Shown here: positions 7,292 to 15,736 of the stretch, piece by piece
Layout: every line of letters begins with the position of its first letter
How positions within the stretch are numbered: the stretch's first letter is position 1
NCBI RefSeq assembly: GCF_013204795.1
Contig: NZ_JABMKW010000008.1
Coordinates: forward strand, 186,001-250,000
Length of the DNA stretch: 64,000 nucleotides
Source of the DNA: Pedobacter panaciterrae
Lineage (GTDB): Bacteria; Bacteroidota; Bacteroidia; Sphingobacteriales; Sphingobacteriaceae
Direction of reading: 5' to 3'
Notes under the pieces: generated by a model
What the model saw: the letters and a program-made list of their open reading frames with translations, nothing else
Told to the model about the DNA's origin: nothing
Database searches by the model: none
Position numbers and translations under genes: made by a program

Positions 7292-8203
7292 ATGAAACTA
7301 GTCTGTCTGATCGTAGTTTTTTATTTAACAGGTATTGAAACTGTAACTCCGCAAACCATAAATTCAGCGGCAAGGGATTCGTTGATTACACGCAGATATT
7401 TGCGTAATAGGGAATATAGCGATATTTATAAGGAAAATGGTGATTTGTCATACATCTCGCCAAGAGGCGAACTTGCCGGACCGGTAAAGTATATTATTAA
7501 TGGCAGGGTTACCAAAACGTATATGATACTTGCAATACCTGAATCGCCTGTGGCTTTTGCTATGGTGCCCGATTTTACGGTTAAGGTAATTGACGAAAAA
7601 TCTTCGGGTGTAAGAACTCCGAGTTTAAAACTGGGAGGAACTTTATATTTCAGGCTTAGTAAATCTATCAGCAATTATAAATATGCAACGTTAAAATTCA
7701 CTCATCATTCAAATGGACAAGATGGAGAGGCTTTAAATAGCAACGGTACAATAAATACCCATGATGGTAATTTTAGTACCAATTATCTTACTGTTGGATA
7801 TAATTCAGGAAGAAAAACCAGCGCGTTTAATGCTGTTTCCTATTCATTAAATCATTATGGCGGTTTTGAGTGGCATAAATGGTTTCATTATGAAAAGGCC
7901 CTTAAAAATGATTATGGTTTTACCAGAGTTATCTATGATTTTTCGCTTCGCAGATATGTTAGACAGAAAGAGAACTGGCGTGCTGAGGTTGGATTGAATT
8001 ATGCGGTAAATGCAATGCAGAATTATAATGCTTTTTCAATAAAGAAACGGCTTAACGTTGAAACTTCATTTAATTACAGCTTTCCTTTTATGAATAATGT
8101 GTTTTTAATGGCTGCTATGGGGTATTATGGTGAGGATCCGTATAACATCTATTACCGAAATAAGTATAGTTATTTCCGTTTAGGCGTATCTTCTGGGTTG
8201 TAA
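7292..8203 (+). CDS. Outer-membrane protein, distant phospholipase A1 (OMPLA)-like
   Basis: A 303-residue secreted protein with many amphipathic beta-strands ending in a C-terminal aromatic-rich strand, consistent with an outer-membrane barrel. Residues 138-142 read HHSNG in KFTHHSNGQDGE, which fits the OMPLA catalytic signature HxSNG (His and Ser two residues apart, followed by Asn-Gly). A possible third catalytic Asn is N164 in FSTNYLTVGY, but the spacing is longer than in the E. coli enzyme. The signal peptide is MKLVCLIVVFYLTGIETVTPQ. The family call rests on this motif plus barrel features, so the enzymatic role is an inference. Confidence 0.5.
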   Translation: MKLVCLIVVFYLTGIETVTPQTINSAARDSLITRRYLRNREYSDIYKENGDLSYISPRGELAGPVKYIINGRVTKTYMILAIPESPVAFAMVPDFTVKVIDEKSSGVRTPSLKLGGTLYFRLSKSISNYKYATLKFTHHSNGQDGEALNSNGTINTHDGNFSTNYLTVGYNSGRKTSAFNAVSYSLNHYGGFEWHKWFHYEKALKNDYGFTRVIYDFSLRRYVRQKENWRAEVGLNYAVNAMQNYNAFSIKKRLNVETSFNYSFPFMNNVFLMAAMGYYGEDPYNIYYRNKYSYFRLGVSSGL

Positions 8204-8220
8204 GTGCCGCGCTGTTTGTC

Positions 8221-9369
8221 TTATTTTATGAAGTTATTGTAAAGGCAATTGATGCTTTCTATTAATATGCTATTGAAACCATTGGTATAAGAAGTATTGG
8301 AGCCATTTGTGATGACCACGATCCCAAATTTTTCTTTTGGTTGGAAAAACATTGCGCTATAAAGGCCATAAGCAGAACCGGTATGTCCGGTCATGTGTTT
8401 TCCGGAAATCAGGTTGTCTACATTAGTCATTGCCAGCCCATAGCCTTCTTCCTCAGAAATTTTTGTTTGCATTACTTTAGCGCTCTTTTTAGAAATGATT
8501 TTTACGCCCTTGTAATTGCCCTGATTCATGTGCATGGTCATGTATTTTGCAAGGTCTGTGGCCGATATTTTCATTCCTCCGGTAGGAGAGAATGCGGGAG
8601 TGCTGTATCCCATAACATAGTTTTTTATCTCCTCTCTGCGCGGGGCATAAGCCGAAGAGTCTGAGGCAAAAGTTTTTGAAATGGAATCATATTCATATAG
8701 GGTTGTAAACAAACTGTTGTCTAGTGAGTCTACACAATAGCCCCCATAAAGTTTTAAAGGATCTAGTATATGATGTTTTACATATTGGTCAAATCGTTCT
8801 CCAGAAAGCTTTTCTATTACCGCACCTACCATATTGAAATTTAGGTTGCAGTATTTATATCCTTTTCCGGGTTCGTAATCATTGTAGCATTTTGCCCAGT
8901 TAGGACCTTTTTCTGGGTTAATAACATCAAGATTAAAATAGCCCTGGCTATCGTTTATACTAGAGGTATGGGAGAGCACCATTTTTAGGGTAATAACGGT
9001 TTCAGGATATTTCGGGTTCCTTACCTTAAAACCCACCAGTTTGCTGAAATCATCATTTAAAGATAGCTTTCCGGCTTCTGCAAGCTGCATAATAGAGGTG
9101 GCCGAGAAGGATTTTGAAATTGATGCTATTCTGAAGATATCTTTATCGGTAAGTGGTGTGCTGGTTTCAGTGTTTTTAAGGCCAAATGAGTGGGTATAAA
9201 TGATATCGCCGTTTTTTACCACAGCAACAGAGAGCCCTATGGCTTCTTGTTTTTTCATGATGTCTTTTAGTTCAGCCTCTGCTTTGGCAGCTTGGCCAAA
9301 GCTGTGGAGACACGCACAAATGATTAAAATTGCTGTAAGAAAATGTTTTAGATAGGTTGGTTTTCTCAT
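8221..9369 (-). CDS. Serine hydrolase, class C beta-lactamase/PBP4 fold
   Basis: Secreted enzyme of 382 residues. I chose the start at 9369 because it gives a proper signal peptide (LKHFLTAILIICACLHSFGQA); a start at 9396 would add nine residues. The S-x-x-K catalytic motif is RIASISKSF, the Y-x-N motif is YCNLNF, and a third motif HTGSAYG near the C-terminus stands for the K/H-T-G element. These enzymes include D-aminopeptidases, esterases and peptidoglycan peptidases; antibiotic resistance should not be assumed. It is divergent from rpiA, 64 bases apart. Confidence 0.88.
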   Translation of the reverse strand: MRKPTYLKHFLTAILIICACLHSFGQAAKAEAELKDIMKKQEAIGLSVAVVKNGDIIYTHSFGLKNTETSTPLTDKDIFRIASISKSFSATSIMQLAEAGKLSLNDDFSKLVGFKVRNPKYPETVITLKMVLSHTSSINDSQGYFNLDVINPEKGPNWAKCYNDYEPGKGYKYCNLNFNMVGAVIEKLSGERFDQYVKHHILDPLKLYGGYCVDSLDNSLFTTLYEYDSISKTFASDSSAYAPRREEIKNYVMGYSTPAFSPTGGMKISATDLAKYMTMHMNQGNYKGVKIISKKSAKVMQTKISEEEGYGLAMTNVDNLISGKHMTGHTGSAYGLYSAMFFQPKEKFGIVVITNGSNTSYTNGFNSILIESINCLYNNFIK

Positions 9370-9433
9370 AGTCTGGGAGTCAATTTTTGAAAACAAGGTA
9401 AAGATAATTCTGATTAATTTCTAAATTGCCGGC

Positions 9434-10135
9434 ATGATCGATTATAAGATAGAAGCAGCAAAGGCGGCCCTGCCTTTTATTAAAATAGGCCAGATTGTAG
9501 GTTTGGGTGCAGGAACAACGGTATCTCACCTGGTGGATATGGTGAAACAGGATGAGGATTTGGTTGCGGGTGTTACTTTTACTTCGTCGTCTTTTAAAAC
9601 CACTGCTTATTTGCAGCAATGCGGATTAAAGGTGCAATCACCAGCGTTACTTAAAAAAATAGATGTTTATTTTGATAGCTGTGATCAGTTTGATGAAGGA
9701 TTGAATGCTTTAAAAAGTGGAGGTGGTATCCATACTACTGAAAAAATATTGGCATCTATGGCTGTGGATTTCATATTGATAGGAGATGAGGGGAAATTTG
9801 TAGCGAAGCTGGATGCTACTTATCCTTTGGTGCTGGAGATATTACCTCAGGCTTTGCAAATGGTACTGGGAAGATTGTCGTTTGAGTTTCCAGGAGCAGC
9901 CATAAAGCTACGTATGAGTACTCAAAAGGACGGCGCTGTTATTTCAGATAATGGAAATTTGCTGGCTGATGTTCACTTTGCAGAATTGCCGGAATTAGAA
10001 AAACTTAACGTTCAGGTTAAAATGATTCCTGGTGTTGTGGAGCATTCTTTGTTTTACGGAATAGCTACAAAAGCAATAATAGCAGGGAAAAATGGGATTA
10101 AGGTCATTACGCCGAGTGTGGCTCAACGTGTATAA
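9434..10135 (+). CDS. rpiA: Ribose-5-phosphate isomerase A
   Basis: Cytosolic enzyme of the non-oxidative pentose phosphate pathway interconverting ribose-5-P and ribulose-5-P. The 233 residues cover the whole RpiA fold: IVGLGAGTTVSHLVD (the G-x-G-x-T phosphate loop), FDSCDQFD (usual DGADE region, here degenerate), GGGIHTTEKI (lysine-bearing loop), DEGKFV, and DNGNLLADVHF plus IPGVVEHSLFYG near the C-terminus. The DGADE-type catalytic segment reads DSCDQFDE, so it is a divergent RpiA. The 3' end overlaps the convergent CDF gene by 29 bases. Confidence 0.85.
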   Translation: MIDYKIEAAKAALPFIKIGQIVGLGAGTTVSHLVDMVKQDEDLVAGVTFTSSSFKTTAYLQQCGLKVQSPALLKKIDVYFDSCDQFDEGLNALKSGGGIHTTEKILASMAVDFILIGDEGKFVAKLDATYPLVLEILPQALQMVLGRLSFEFPGAAIKLRMSTQKDGAVISDNGNLLADVHFAELPELEKLNVQVKMIPGVVEHSLFYGIATKAIIAGKNGIKVITPSVAQRV

Positions 10136-10994
10136 TTACATCTTTAATACTTAAATCTGAGGCCAGAAGCTCATCTTTAACCTGATGGGCTACCTGGTGG
10201 GCAGTAAATACATCAATGGTTCCATCTACTTCTATGTGCATATCTACATAGTACTGTAGGCCCATTTTTCTTACATAGCATTTCTCTACTTCTTTTACTT
10301 CGATGTGCTGAGCAGCTATCTCGGTAATTTCTGCTATAAATTCTGGTGATGGGGCGGCATCCATAATTTCTGAAAATGCCGGACGGATAATCTTTATTGC
10401 ATTATAAATGATGAATACGCAAGCCATTAATGCTGCCCAGTCGTCTGCCCCTTCATAGCCTTTACCTAATACAAGAGCAATTACAATTCCGATAAATGCT
10501 GCAATAGAGGTGATTGCATCACTCCGGTGATGATAAGCATCTGCTTTTACGGCCTGACTGTTCAATCGTTTTCCGATTTTAAGTACATAGCGGAATAAAA
10601 GTTCTTTAGAGAGGATTACTACCAGCAATACAATTAAGGTATAGCTTTTAGGTAATCCGTGAGGTGTTCTGATATAATATATAGAATGATATCCAATCCA
10701 ACCTGCGGCTGCAATCAAAAAAAGGCCTATTAATAAGGCAGCGATGGGTTCGGCTTTACCATGTCCGTATGGGTGTCCCTGATCGGCAGGGCGCTGAGCA
10801 TATATAAGTGCCAGCCATAATAACCCTGAACTAACCACATCGGCACCAGATTCGGTAGCGTCTGCAATAAGTGCATAGGAATGGCCAAGATATCCTGAAA
10901 GACCCTTTATAAATATTAAAGCGATACTGATAATAATACCTAACTGAGTAGTTCGTATGGCTTCTTTAGATGAGTTTTTTGATGATAATTCCAT
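10107..10994 (-). CDS. Cation diffusion facilitator (CDF) family transporter
   Basis: Inner-membrane metal/proton antiporter of 295 residues, usual for the family. Six helices are predicted; helix II has the metal-site ALIADATESGADV (H/D-x3-D type) and helix V the DAYHHRSDAITS motif (H-x3-D), separated by HPYGHGKAEP after helix III. The C-terminal cytoplasmic domain (about 210-290) includes YVDMHIEVDGTIDVFTAHQVAHQV, the ferredoxin-like metal-sensing fold. Zn, Fe or Mn are possible substrates. It overlaps the end of rpiA on the opposite strand. Confidence 0.92.
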   Translation of the reverse strand: MELSSKNSSKEAIRTTQLGIIISIALIFIKGLSGYLGHSYALIADATESGADVVSSGLLWLALIYAQRPADQGHPYGHGKAEPIAALLIGLFLIAAAGWIGYHSIYYIRTPHGLPKSYTLIVLLVVILSKELLFRYVLKIGKRLNSQAVKADAYHHRSDAITSIAAFIGIVIALVLGKGYEGADDWAALMACVFIIYNAIKIIRPAFSEIMDAAPSPEFIAEITEIAAQHIEVKEVEKCYVRKMGLQYYVDMHIEVDGTIDVFTAHQVAHQVKDELLASDLSIKDVIIHVEPHSA

Positions 10995-11108
10995 TGCAAT
11001 AATAATGTAACGCTAAAACTAATGCTGATGTTTTAACAGGGGCGCAAAAATAGCTTTTTGAATGGATGTGCGTTGCATATTTTTGAATAAACTATCATCA
11101 ATTTTAGT

Positions 11109-13649
11109 TTAAGCGTTTAATACAGCTAAAGGCGGAGTATTTAATACTTTTCTGCTACTTAAAACACCCGTGAGTACAACCAAAAAGCAGATTAGGATAA
11201 ACAACAATAGTATCGGTAATAGAGAAGGAGTAAAGCTGGTGTCGAAGCTAAATACAGCTAGGAGCCAACTGCCTCCAAGAGCAAGAATTATTCCTGCACC
11301 GGCAGAAAATGCGCCCAGAAATAAGTACTCTATGGCTGTAATTACAAGGATCTGTTTTCGACTGGCTCCCAAGGTTCTGAGCAGTACGCTTTCTCTTAAT
11401 CGCTGGCCCCTGCTTGTTAGCACTGCAGAAATGAGTACTATCCAGCCGGTTGCCATGCTAAAAGCAGCCATAAACTGTATTACAAAACTTATTTTTGATA
11501 ACAACTCATCTAAAGTTTTTAATATAAGACCCAGATCTATCACAGATACATTAGGGAATTTTCGTACCACAGCGCTTTGGAAGTTAGCCGAAACGTCATT
11601 TGAAGTAATTCGTGTCATCAGTACATGAAACTGGGGGGCATCCTCTAATACACCTGTAGGGAAAACAACCCTGAAGTTAGTTTGCATTCTTGCCCAGTTC
11701 ACTTCTCTTAAACTTCCAACAACGGTAGGTATCAGTAATCCCTGAACGTTAAAAACGATACTATCGCCAACTCCTACATGGATGTTCCTGGCATAACCTT
11801 CTTCTAACGAAACATAGACCTTTTCTTCCGGTTTTGCTTTGCCTTGCCATATACCTTCGGTTACTTTTTCTGCCGAGGTGAGGGTGTCCTGGAAAGTTAC
11901 CCTAAGCTCTCCTTGAAAAGCACGTTTGGAATCACCTGCAGTATCCTGAAGTGCCGTTTTTCCATTGATTTTCTCAATTCTAACGGTTACAACCGGTACC
12001 TGGTTCATTACCGGTAATTTATAATCTCTGGTTAATGTGGCAATTGCTTCCTTTTGTTCATTTTGAATGTCGAACAGTATCATATTTGCCTGATTGGCGG
12101 CAGAGGATATGGTTACCCTTTTTATTAAAATGCCCTGTACAAAAAACAGTGTACAGATGAATGCTGCCGATAAACCTATGGATACGGTAAGCATAAGGGT
12201 TTGGTTATTTGGCCGGTAGAGATTCGCAAACCCCTGTCTCCATAAATAACTTGAAGAAGCTGGTATGAGCCTTTTTACTGCCCACATTAAGAGTCTGGAT
12301 AAAGCAAAAAGTAATAGGAACGAGATTAAGATACTTCCGGTAAACACAACTGCCTGCATCCAACTGCTCATTTGAAATCTGGTAAATGCCAGTACAAAAA
12401 GCAGGATGAGTAGATACACAATCCATTTTAACGGGTCTCTGGGGTCGTTTGATTTCTCAAACGAATGCCTGATGGCATTTAATGGAGAGATAATGCGTAC
12501 TGAAAGGAGCGACGGCAGAGTAAATAAAACTGAAATGACCAAGCCCAGCAGTACTCCTTGTAAGATGGCAAGCCATGAAATTTGTAGGGTAAGTTCTACC
12601 GGGATGAAATCTTTTAATACTATCGGTAATGCGAACTGTATAATTGTGCCCAATGCAGCACCTAAAACAGCACCAATAAATCCTATAAAAACAATTTGGA
12701 TGAGGTAAATTAAAAATGCCTCCCAGGCTTTTAAACCAAGACAGCGGAGGGTAGCTATAGAGTTTAGTTTTTCGCCAATATATACATGAATAGCGCTTCC
12801 AACACCTATACATCCCAATAAGAGGGCAATAAATCCTGAAAGCTCAAGAAATCTGCTCACGTCTCTGAATGATTTTCCGGTGCTTTCCTTTTTAGATTCT
12901 ACAGTTTCTGTGTCGAGATTTTCTTTATCAAGCAAGCGCTGGATTTTTTTAACCTGACCAGCTACGGCAGATGGTTTATTGTACCGGTAGTAATACTTGT
13001 ATTGGATTCTGCTGCCTATTTTGGTTAATCCGGTTTGTTCAAGATACTTTAGCGGGATATAAACAACAGGCGCTACGGTAGCAGATATTCCGGTTTGCCC
13101 GGGTGCTTTATCCAATATTCCAGCTATTAAGAAGTTAAGTGAACCAATTTTAATGGAATCGCCTGGTTTGGCATTGAACTGCAGCATCACTGTTTTATCA
13201 ACCAATGCCCTGCGCTCTTGCTGAAAGGTTCTTGCTGCATTTACAGGGGTAGTTTCGATGGTTCCATAAAATGGGTAATTGCCTTCAAGCGCGCGTACCT
13301 GTACCAATCTGCTGCCTTCATTTTTAAGGAAATAGATCATTGAAGCGAAGCTTCTTTCCGAAGCCTTTTCATTTCCCAGCGTATCTAGTGCTGCTTGTGC
13401 TTTTGCGCTTACGGGTTTGCGTGCCTGTATCACCAGGTCTGCTCCGGTAAGCATTTTGGCTTGATTGTCAATATCACGTTGCATATTATCCCTGAATGAA
13501 TACACGGCTACTAAAGCCGCAATTCCCAGGATAATTGACGATACGAAAAGAAACAGTCGGGATTTATTGCGACGGGCATCACGCCAGGCCATTTTAAAAA
13601 GCCAGCCGATGTTTACAGATCTTTTAAGTGCGGAATTATCTTGTTGCAT
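11109..13649 (-). CDS. ABC transporter permease, YbbP-like (FtsX domains)
   Basis: Large inner-membrane permease of 846 residues. It has an N-terminal helix (about 32-50) preceded by DARRNKSRLFLF, a long periplasmic MacB-type domain, three helices of the first FtsX domain (about 270-390), further helices around 405-450 and 480-505, a second periplasmic region, and a C-terminal FtsX domain (about 715-840) ending in LNTPPLAVLNA. This duplicated architecture is that of YbbP/LolC-related exporters. It overlaps the ATPase gene by 14 bases, and the operon faces a TesA-like esterase, as ybbAP faces tesA in E. coli. Its substrate is unknown. Confidence 0.9.
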   Translation of the reverse strand: MQQDNSALKRSVNIGWLFKMAWRDARRNKSRLFLFVSSIILGIAALVAVYSFRDNMQRDIDNQAKMLTGADLVIQARKPVSAKAQAALDTLGNEKASERSFASMIYFLKNEGSRLVQVRALEGNYPFYGTIETTPVNAARTFQQERRALVDKTVMLQFNAKPGDSIKIGSLNFLIAGILDKAPGQTGISATVAPVVYIPLKYLEQTGLTKIGSRIQYKYYYRYNKPSAVAGQVKKIQRLLDKENLDTETVESKKESTGKSFRDVSRFLELSGFIALLLGCIGVGSAIHVYIGEKLNSIATLRCLGLKAWEAFLIYLIQIVFIGFIGAVLGAALGTIIQFALPIVLKDFIPVELTLQISWLAILQGVLLGLVISVLFTLPSLLSVRIISPLNAIRHSFEKSNDPRDPLKWIVYLLILLFVLAFTRFQMSSWMQAVVFTGSILISFLLLFALSRLLMWAVKRLIPASSSYLWRQGFANLYRPNNQTLMLTVSIGLSAAFICTLFFVQGILIKRVTISSAANQANMILFDIQNEQKEAIATLTRDYKLPVMNQVPVVTVRIEKINGKTALQDTAGDSKRAFQGELRVTFQDTLTSAEKVTEGIWQGKAKPEEKVYVSLEEGYARNIHVGVGDSIVFNVQGLLIPTVVGSLREVNWARMQTNFRVVFPTGVLEDAPQFHVLMTRITSNDVSANFQSAVVRKFPNVSVIDLGLILKTLDELLSKISFVIQFMAAFSMATGWIVLISAVLTSRGQRLRESVLLRTLGASRKQILVITAIEYLFLGAFSAGAGIILALGGSWLLAVFSFDTSFTPSLLPILLLFILICFLVVLTGVLSSRKVLNTPPLAVLNA

Positions 13650-14331
13650 TTGGATCGTCTGAAATGATTACGCCACCTTTTATTTTTATTATCCTGTTTG
13701 TACGCATAGCCAGTTCCAGGTCGTGTGTAACTATGATTAGCGTAGTTCCGGCATCCCTGTTCAGTTCAAACATTAGCTTTTCTATTTTTTCGCTGGTTTC
13801 GGCATCCAGATTACCTGTAGGTTCATCGGCAAAGAGTATAGCAGGTTTGTTGGAAAATGCCCTTGCCAGCGAAACACGTTGCTGCTCGCCACCAGAAAGT
13901 TGTACCGGATAATGATGTGAGCGCTCTGCAAGGCCTACTTTATCTAACAGATCCATGGCATGTGCACGAATGTCTTTCTCTCCGCGCAATTCCATTGGTA
14001 CCATTACGTTTTCAAGCGCGGTAAGGGTTGGCATTAGCTGAAAGTTTTGGAATATAAAGCCTATGTAGCGATTGCGTACCGCTGCCCGCTGATCTTCTGT
14101 GAGCTCATCTAGTTTTATGCCATTTAGCTTAACGGAGCCGGTAGTAGATCTGTCGAGCCCCGCACAAAGTCCCAGAAGTGTAGTTTTACCACTGCCGGAT
14201 GGACCTGTAATTGCAAGTGTAGAACCTCCTTCTACAGAGAAATTGACGTTGTTAAGGACAGTAAGTTCTTTTCCGGCACTTTTATATATTTTACTTACAT
14301 TTTCAATGTGGAGTATGTTTTCTGATGGCAT
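13636..14331 (-). CDS. ABC transporter ATP-binding protein, YbbA/LolD-like
   Basis: Cytoplasmic ATPase of 231 residues. Walker A GPSGSGKTT (about 42-50), Q-loop IFQNFQLMPTLTALENV, ABC signature LSGGEQQRVSLARAF, Walker B AILFADEPTGNLD and H-loop IVTHD are all intact. The signature and the NLD after Walker B place it in the MacB/LolD/YbbA clade that powers FtsX-type permeases. It is translated first and overlaps the permease gene by 14 bases. The arylesterase starts 83 bases away on the other strand. Confidence 0.94.
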   Translation of the reverse strand: MPSENILHIENVSKIYKSAGKELTVLNNVNFSVEGGSTLAITGPSGSGKTTLLGLCAGLDRSTTGSVKLNGIKLDELTEDQRAAVRNRYIGFIFQNFQLMPTLTALENVMVPMELRGEKDIRAHAMDLLDKVGLAERSHHYPVQLSGGEQQRVSLARAFSNKPAILFADEPTGNLDAETSEKIEKLMFELNRDAGTTLIIVTHDLELAMRTNRIIKIKGGVIISDDPNATR

Positions 14332-14414
14332 ATTATTAATAAATAGGTATTTTTATAGTTAAATATACGAGGCCTGAGAAGTAATGGCTAATTTTAGATT
14401 TATATTACATAGAT

Positions 14415-15101
14415 ATGTTACGTTTTAAAGCTTCAGCCCTGATCATACTATTGTCAATTGTATTGGCATCATGTGGAAATAACCAAAATAAAGAACCATT
14501 ACAGGCGAAACCTGCAGAGGCGGCACCTGTTGCTACCGAAGTTCCAGTTAAACAAAAAAATATTCTATTCTTCGGTACAAGTTTAACAGCCGGATACGGA
14601 TTGGAACAAGGAGAGGCTTATCCGGAACTTTTACAGAAAAAACTGGATTCACTTAAGCTTCCTTATAAAGCAATAAACGGTGGACTAAGTGGAGAAACGT
14701 CTGCCGCCGGGAAAAACCGGATAGATTGGTTACTAAAACAACCAATAGCCGTTTTTGTGCTTGAATTAGGCGCTAATGATGGCTTGCGCGGAATAGCGGT
14801 TAATGAAACTACTGCCAATTTGCAGACTATAATAGATAAGGTTAAAAAGAAATATCCTCAGGCTAAAATGATTTTAACCGGAATGGAAGTGCCGCCTAAC
14901 ATGGGGGCTAAGTATGCTTCTGATTTCAGGAATATGTTTAAAACACTTGCAGCTAAAAATGAAATGGTTTTTCTGCCGTTTTTGCTAGAGGGAGTAGCGG
15001 GTATTCCTAAGTTAAATCAGAATGATGGTATTCATCCTACCGCCGAGGGACAGAAGATACTGGCTGAAAACGTTTGGACGAAATTGAAAGGTGTGCTGTA
15101 A
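14415..15101 (+). CDS. TesA-like arylesterase, SGNH hydrolase lipoprotein
   Basis: A 228-residue exported esterase of the GDSL/SGNH family. The signal ends in a lipobox (IVLASC, Cys at about 20) and is followed by an Ala/Pro/Lys-rich linker. Block I is FFGTSLTAGYGL with the nucleophile Ser, block II has the Gly of INGGLSGETSA, block III is LGANDGLRG with the Asn, and block V is NDGIHPTAEG with the Asp-x-x-His pair. The family hydrolyses short acyl esters, lysophospholipids and arylesters. Its place divergent from ybbA/ybbP-like genes mirrors the tesA-ybbA neighbourhood of Proteobacteria, suggesting a linked role in envelope lipid handling. Confidence 0.9.
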   Translation: MLRFKASALIILLSIVLASCGNNQNKEPLQAKPAEAAPVATEVPVKQKNILFFGTSLTAGYGLEQGEAYPELLQKKLDSLKLPYKAINGGLSGETSAAGKNRIDWLLKQPIAVFVLELGANDGLRGIAVNETTANLQTIIDKVKKKYPQAKMILTGMEVPPNMGAKYASDFRNMFKTLAAKNEMVFLPFLLEGVAGIPKLNQNDGIHPTAEGQKILAENVWTKLKGVL

Positions 15102-15154
15102 TTAGTAAAGATTTTTTTTACTATCTTCATTATCTAATCAAATAGCAATAGTGT

Positions 15155-15637
15155 ATGAACATAGTCGTTAAAATTTGGGTACGCAACCCTGAATGGTACT
15201 GTGATGAGCATAAAAATCTGGATGACCGAAAGGAATGGGAACAATTGAATGCTGCTAAAATTCCAAAACACTCTCATTGCGCAGCCTTTAAATTCTCTGA
15301 AGAAGTGACTGGTTATTCTAAAAAAGATACCAATACTTATGAGCTGAACATCTCTGCCGAAGGTGAGGGCCATGAGAATTCGGCTGTTTTGGGTACGGTT
15401 TTATTAGAAGATGTTCACGTAACTGAATTTAATCATGGAGAAGATAGTACCCCTGTTGTCATATCAAATGATATTATTCATGATATCGTTACTACGCAGA
15501 AAGAAAATGGGAAATTATGCTGGAACTACTTTCTTAAAGAAAATATAGATATTTTAAATTTAGAGTCCAATATCTGGCTATCTGCCGCTCACAAGGATCA
15601 AATTCTAAAGGAAGTCCCGGGCCTTATGCTTGCTTAA
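15155..15637 (+). CDS. Hypothetical protein, 160 residues
   Basis: A soluble, acidic protein without a signal peptide or membrane segment. Cys and His cluster at the start (WYCDEHKN, KHSHCAAF), but no classical zinc finger is formed. The remainder mixes strands (NTYELNISAEGEGHEN, VLGTVLLEDVHVTEF) with a C-terminal helix. I do not recognise a family. It lies between the esterase and the polymerase IV gene, each with its own spacing, so it is probably monocistronic. Confidence 0.6.
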   Translation: MNIVVKIWVRNPEWYCDEHKNLDDRKEWEQLNAAKIPKHSHCAAFKFSEEVTGYSKKDTNTYELNISAEGEGHENSAVLGTVLLEDVHVTEFNHGEDSTPVVISNDIIHDIVTTQKENGKLCWNYFLKENIDILNLESNIWLSAAHKDQILKEVPGLMLA

Positions 15638-15683
15638 ACGAATAGTATAATCTGTATTTGCGCTAATATATTTAGTTTTATAA

Positions 15684-15714
15684 TTGTTTTACTAATTTTA
15701 TTAGCTTAGTTTTG
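15684..15714 (+). promoter_or_regulatory. Promoter of the polymerase IV / DnaE operon with palindrome
   Basis: A TTG (15684-15686) is followed after 20 bases by TAGTTTTG (15707-15714), a perfect -7 box, 22 bases before the ATG at 15737. Between the two boxes lies the perfect inverted repeat CTAAT-TTT-ATTAG (15692-15704), the position a repressor would occupy. A LexA-type SOS repressor is a reasonable guess given the gene content, but the motif is not one I can assign. Confidence 0.5.
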
Positions 15715-15736
15715 TCGTGACCTAAATTTATTTGTC

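Noticed and set aside
8221-9369. Beta-lactamase resistance gene
   Set aside because: Although S-x-x-K and Y-x-N are present, these features are shared by many esterases and peptidases; a resistance role cannot be claimed.
12205-12813. Several overlapping frames inside the ABC permease gene
   Set aside because: They are shadows of the well-supported permease reading frame and show no domain.
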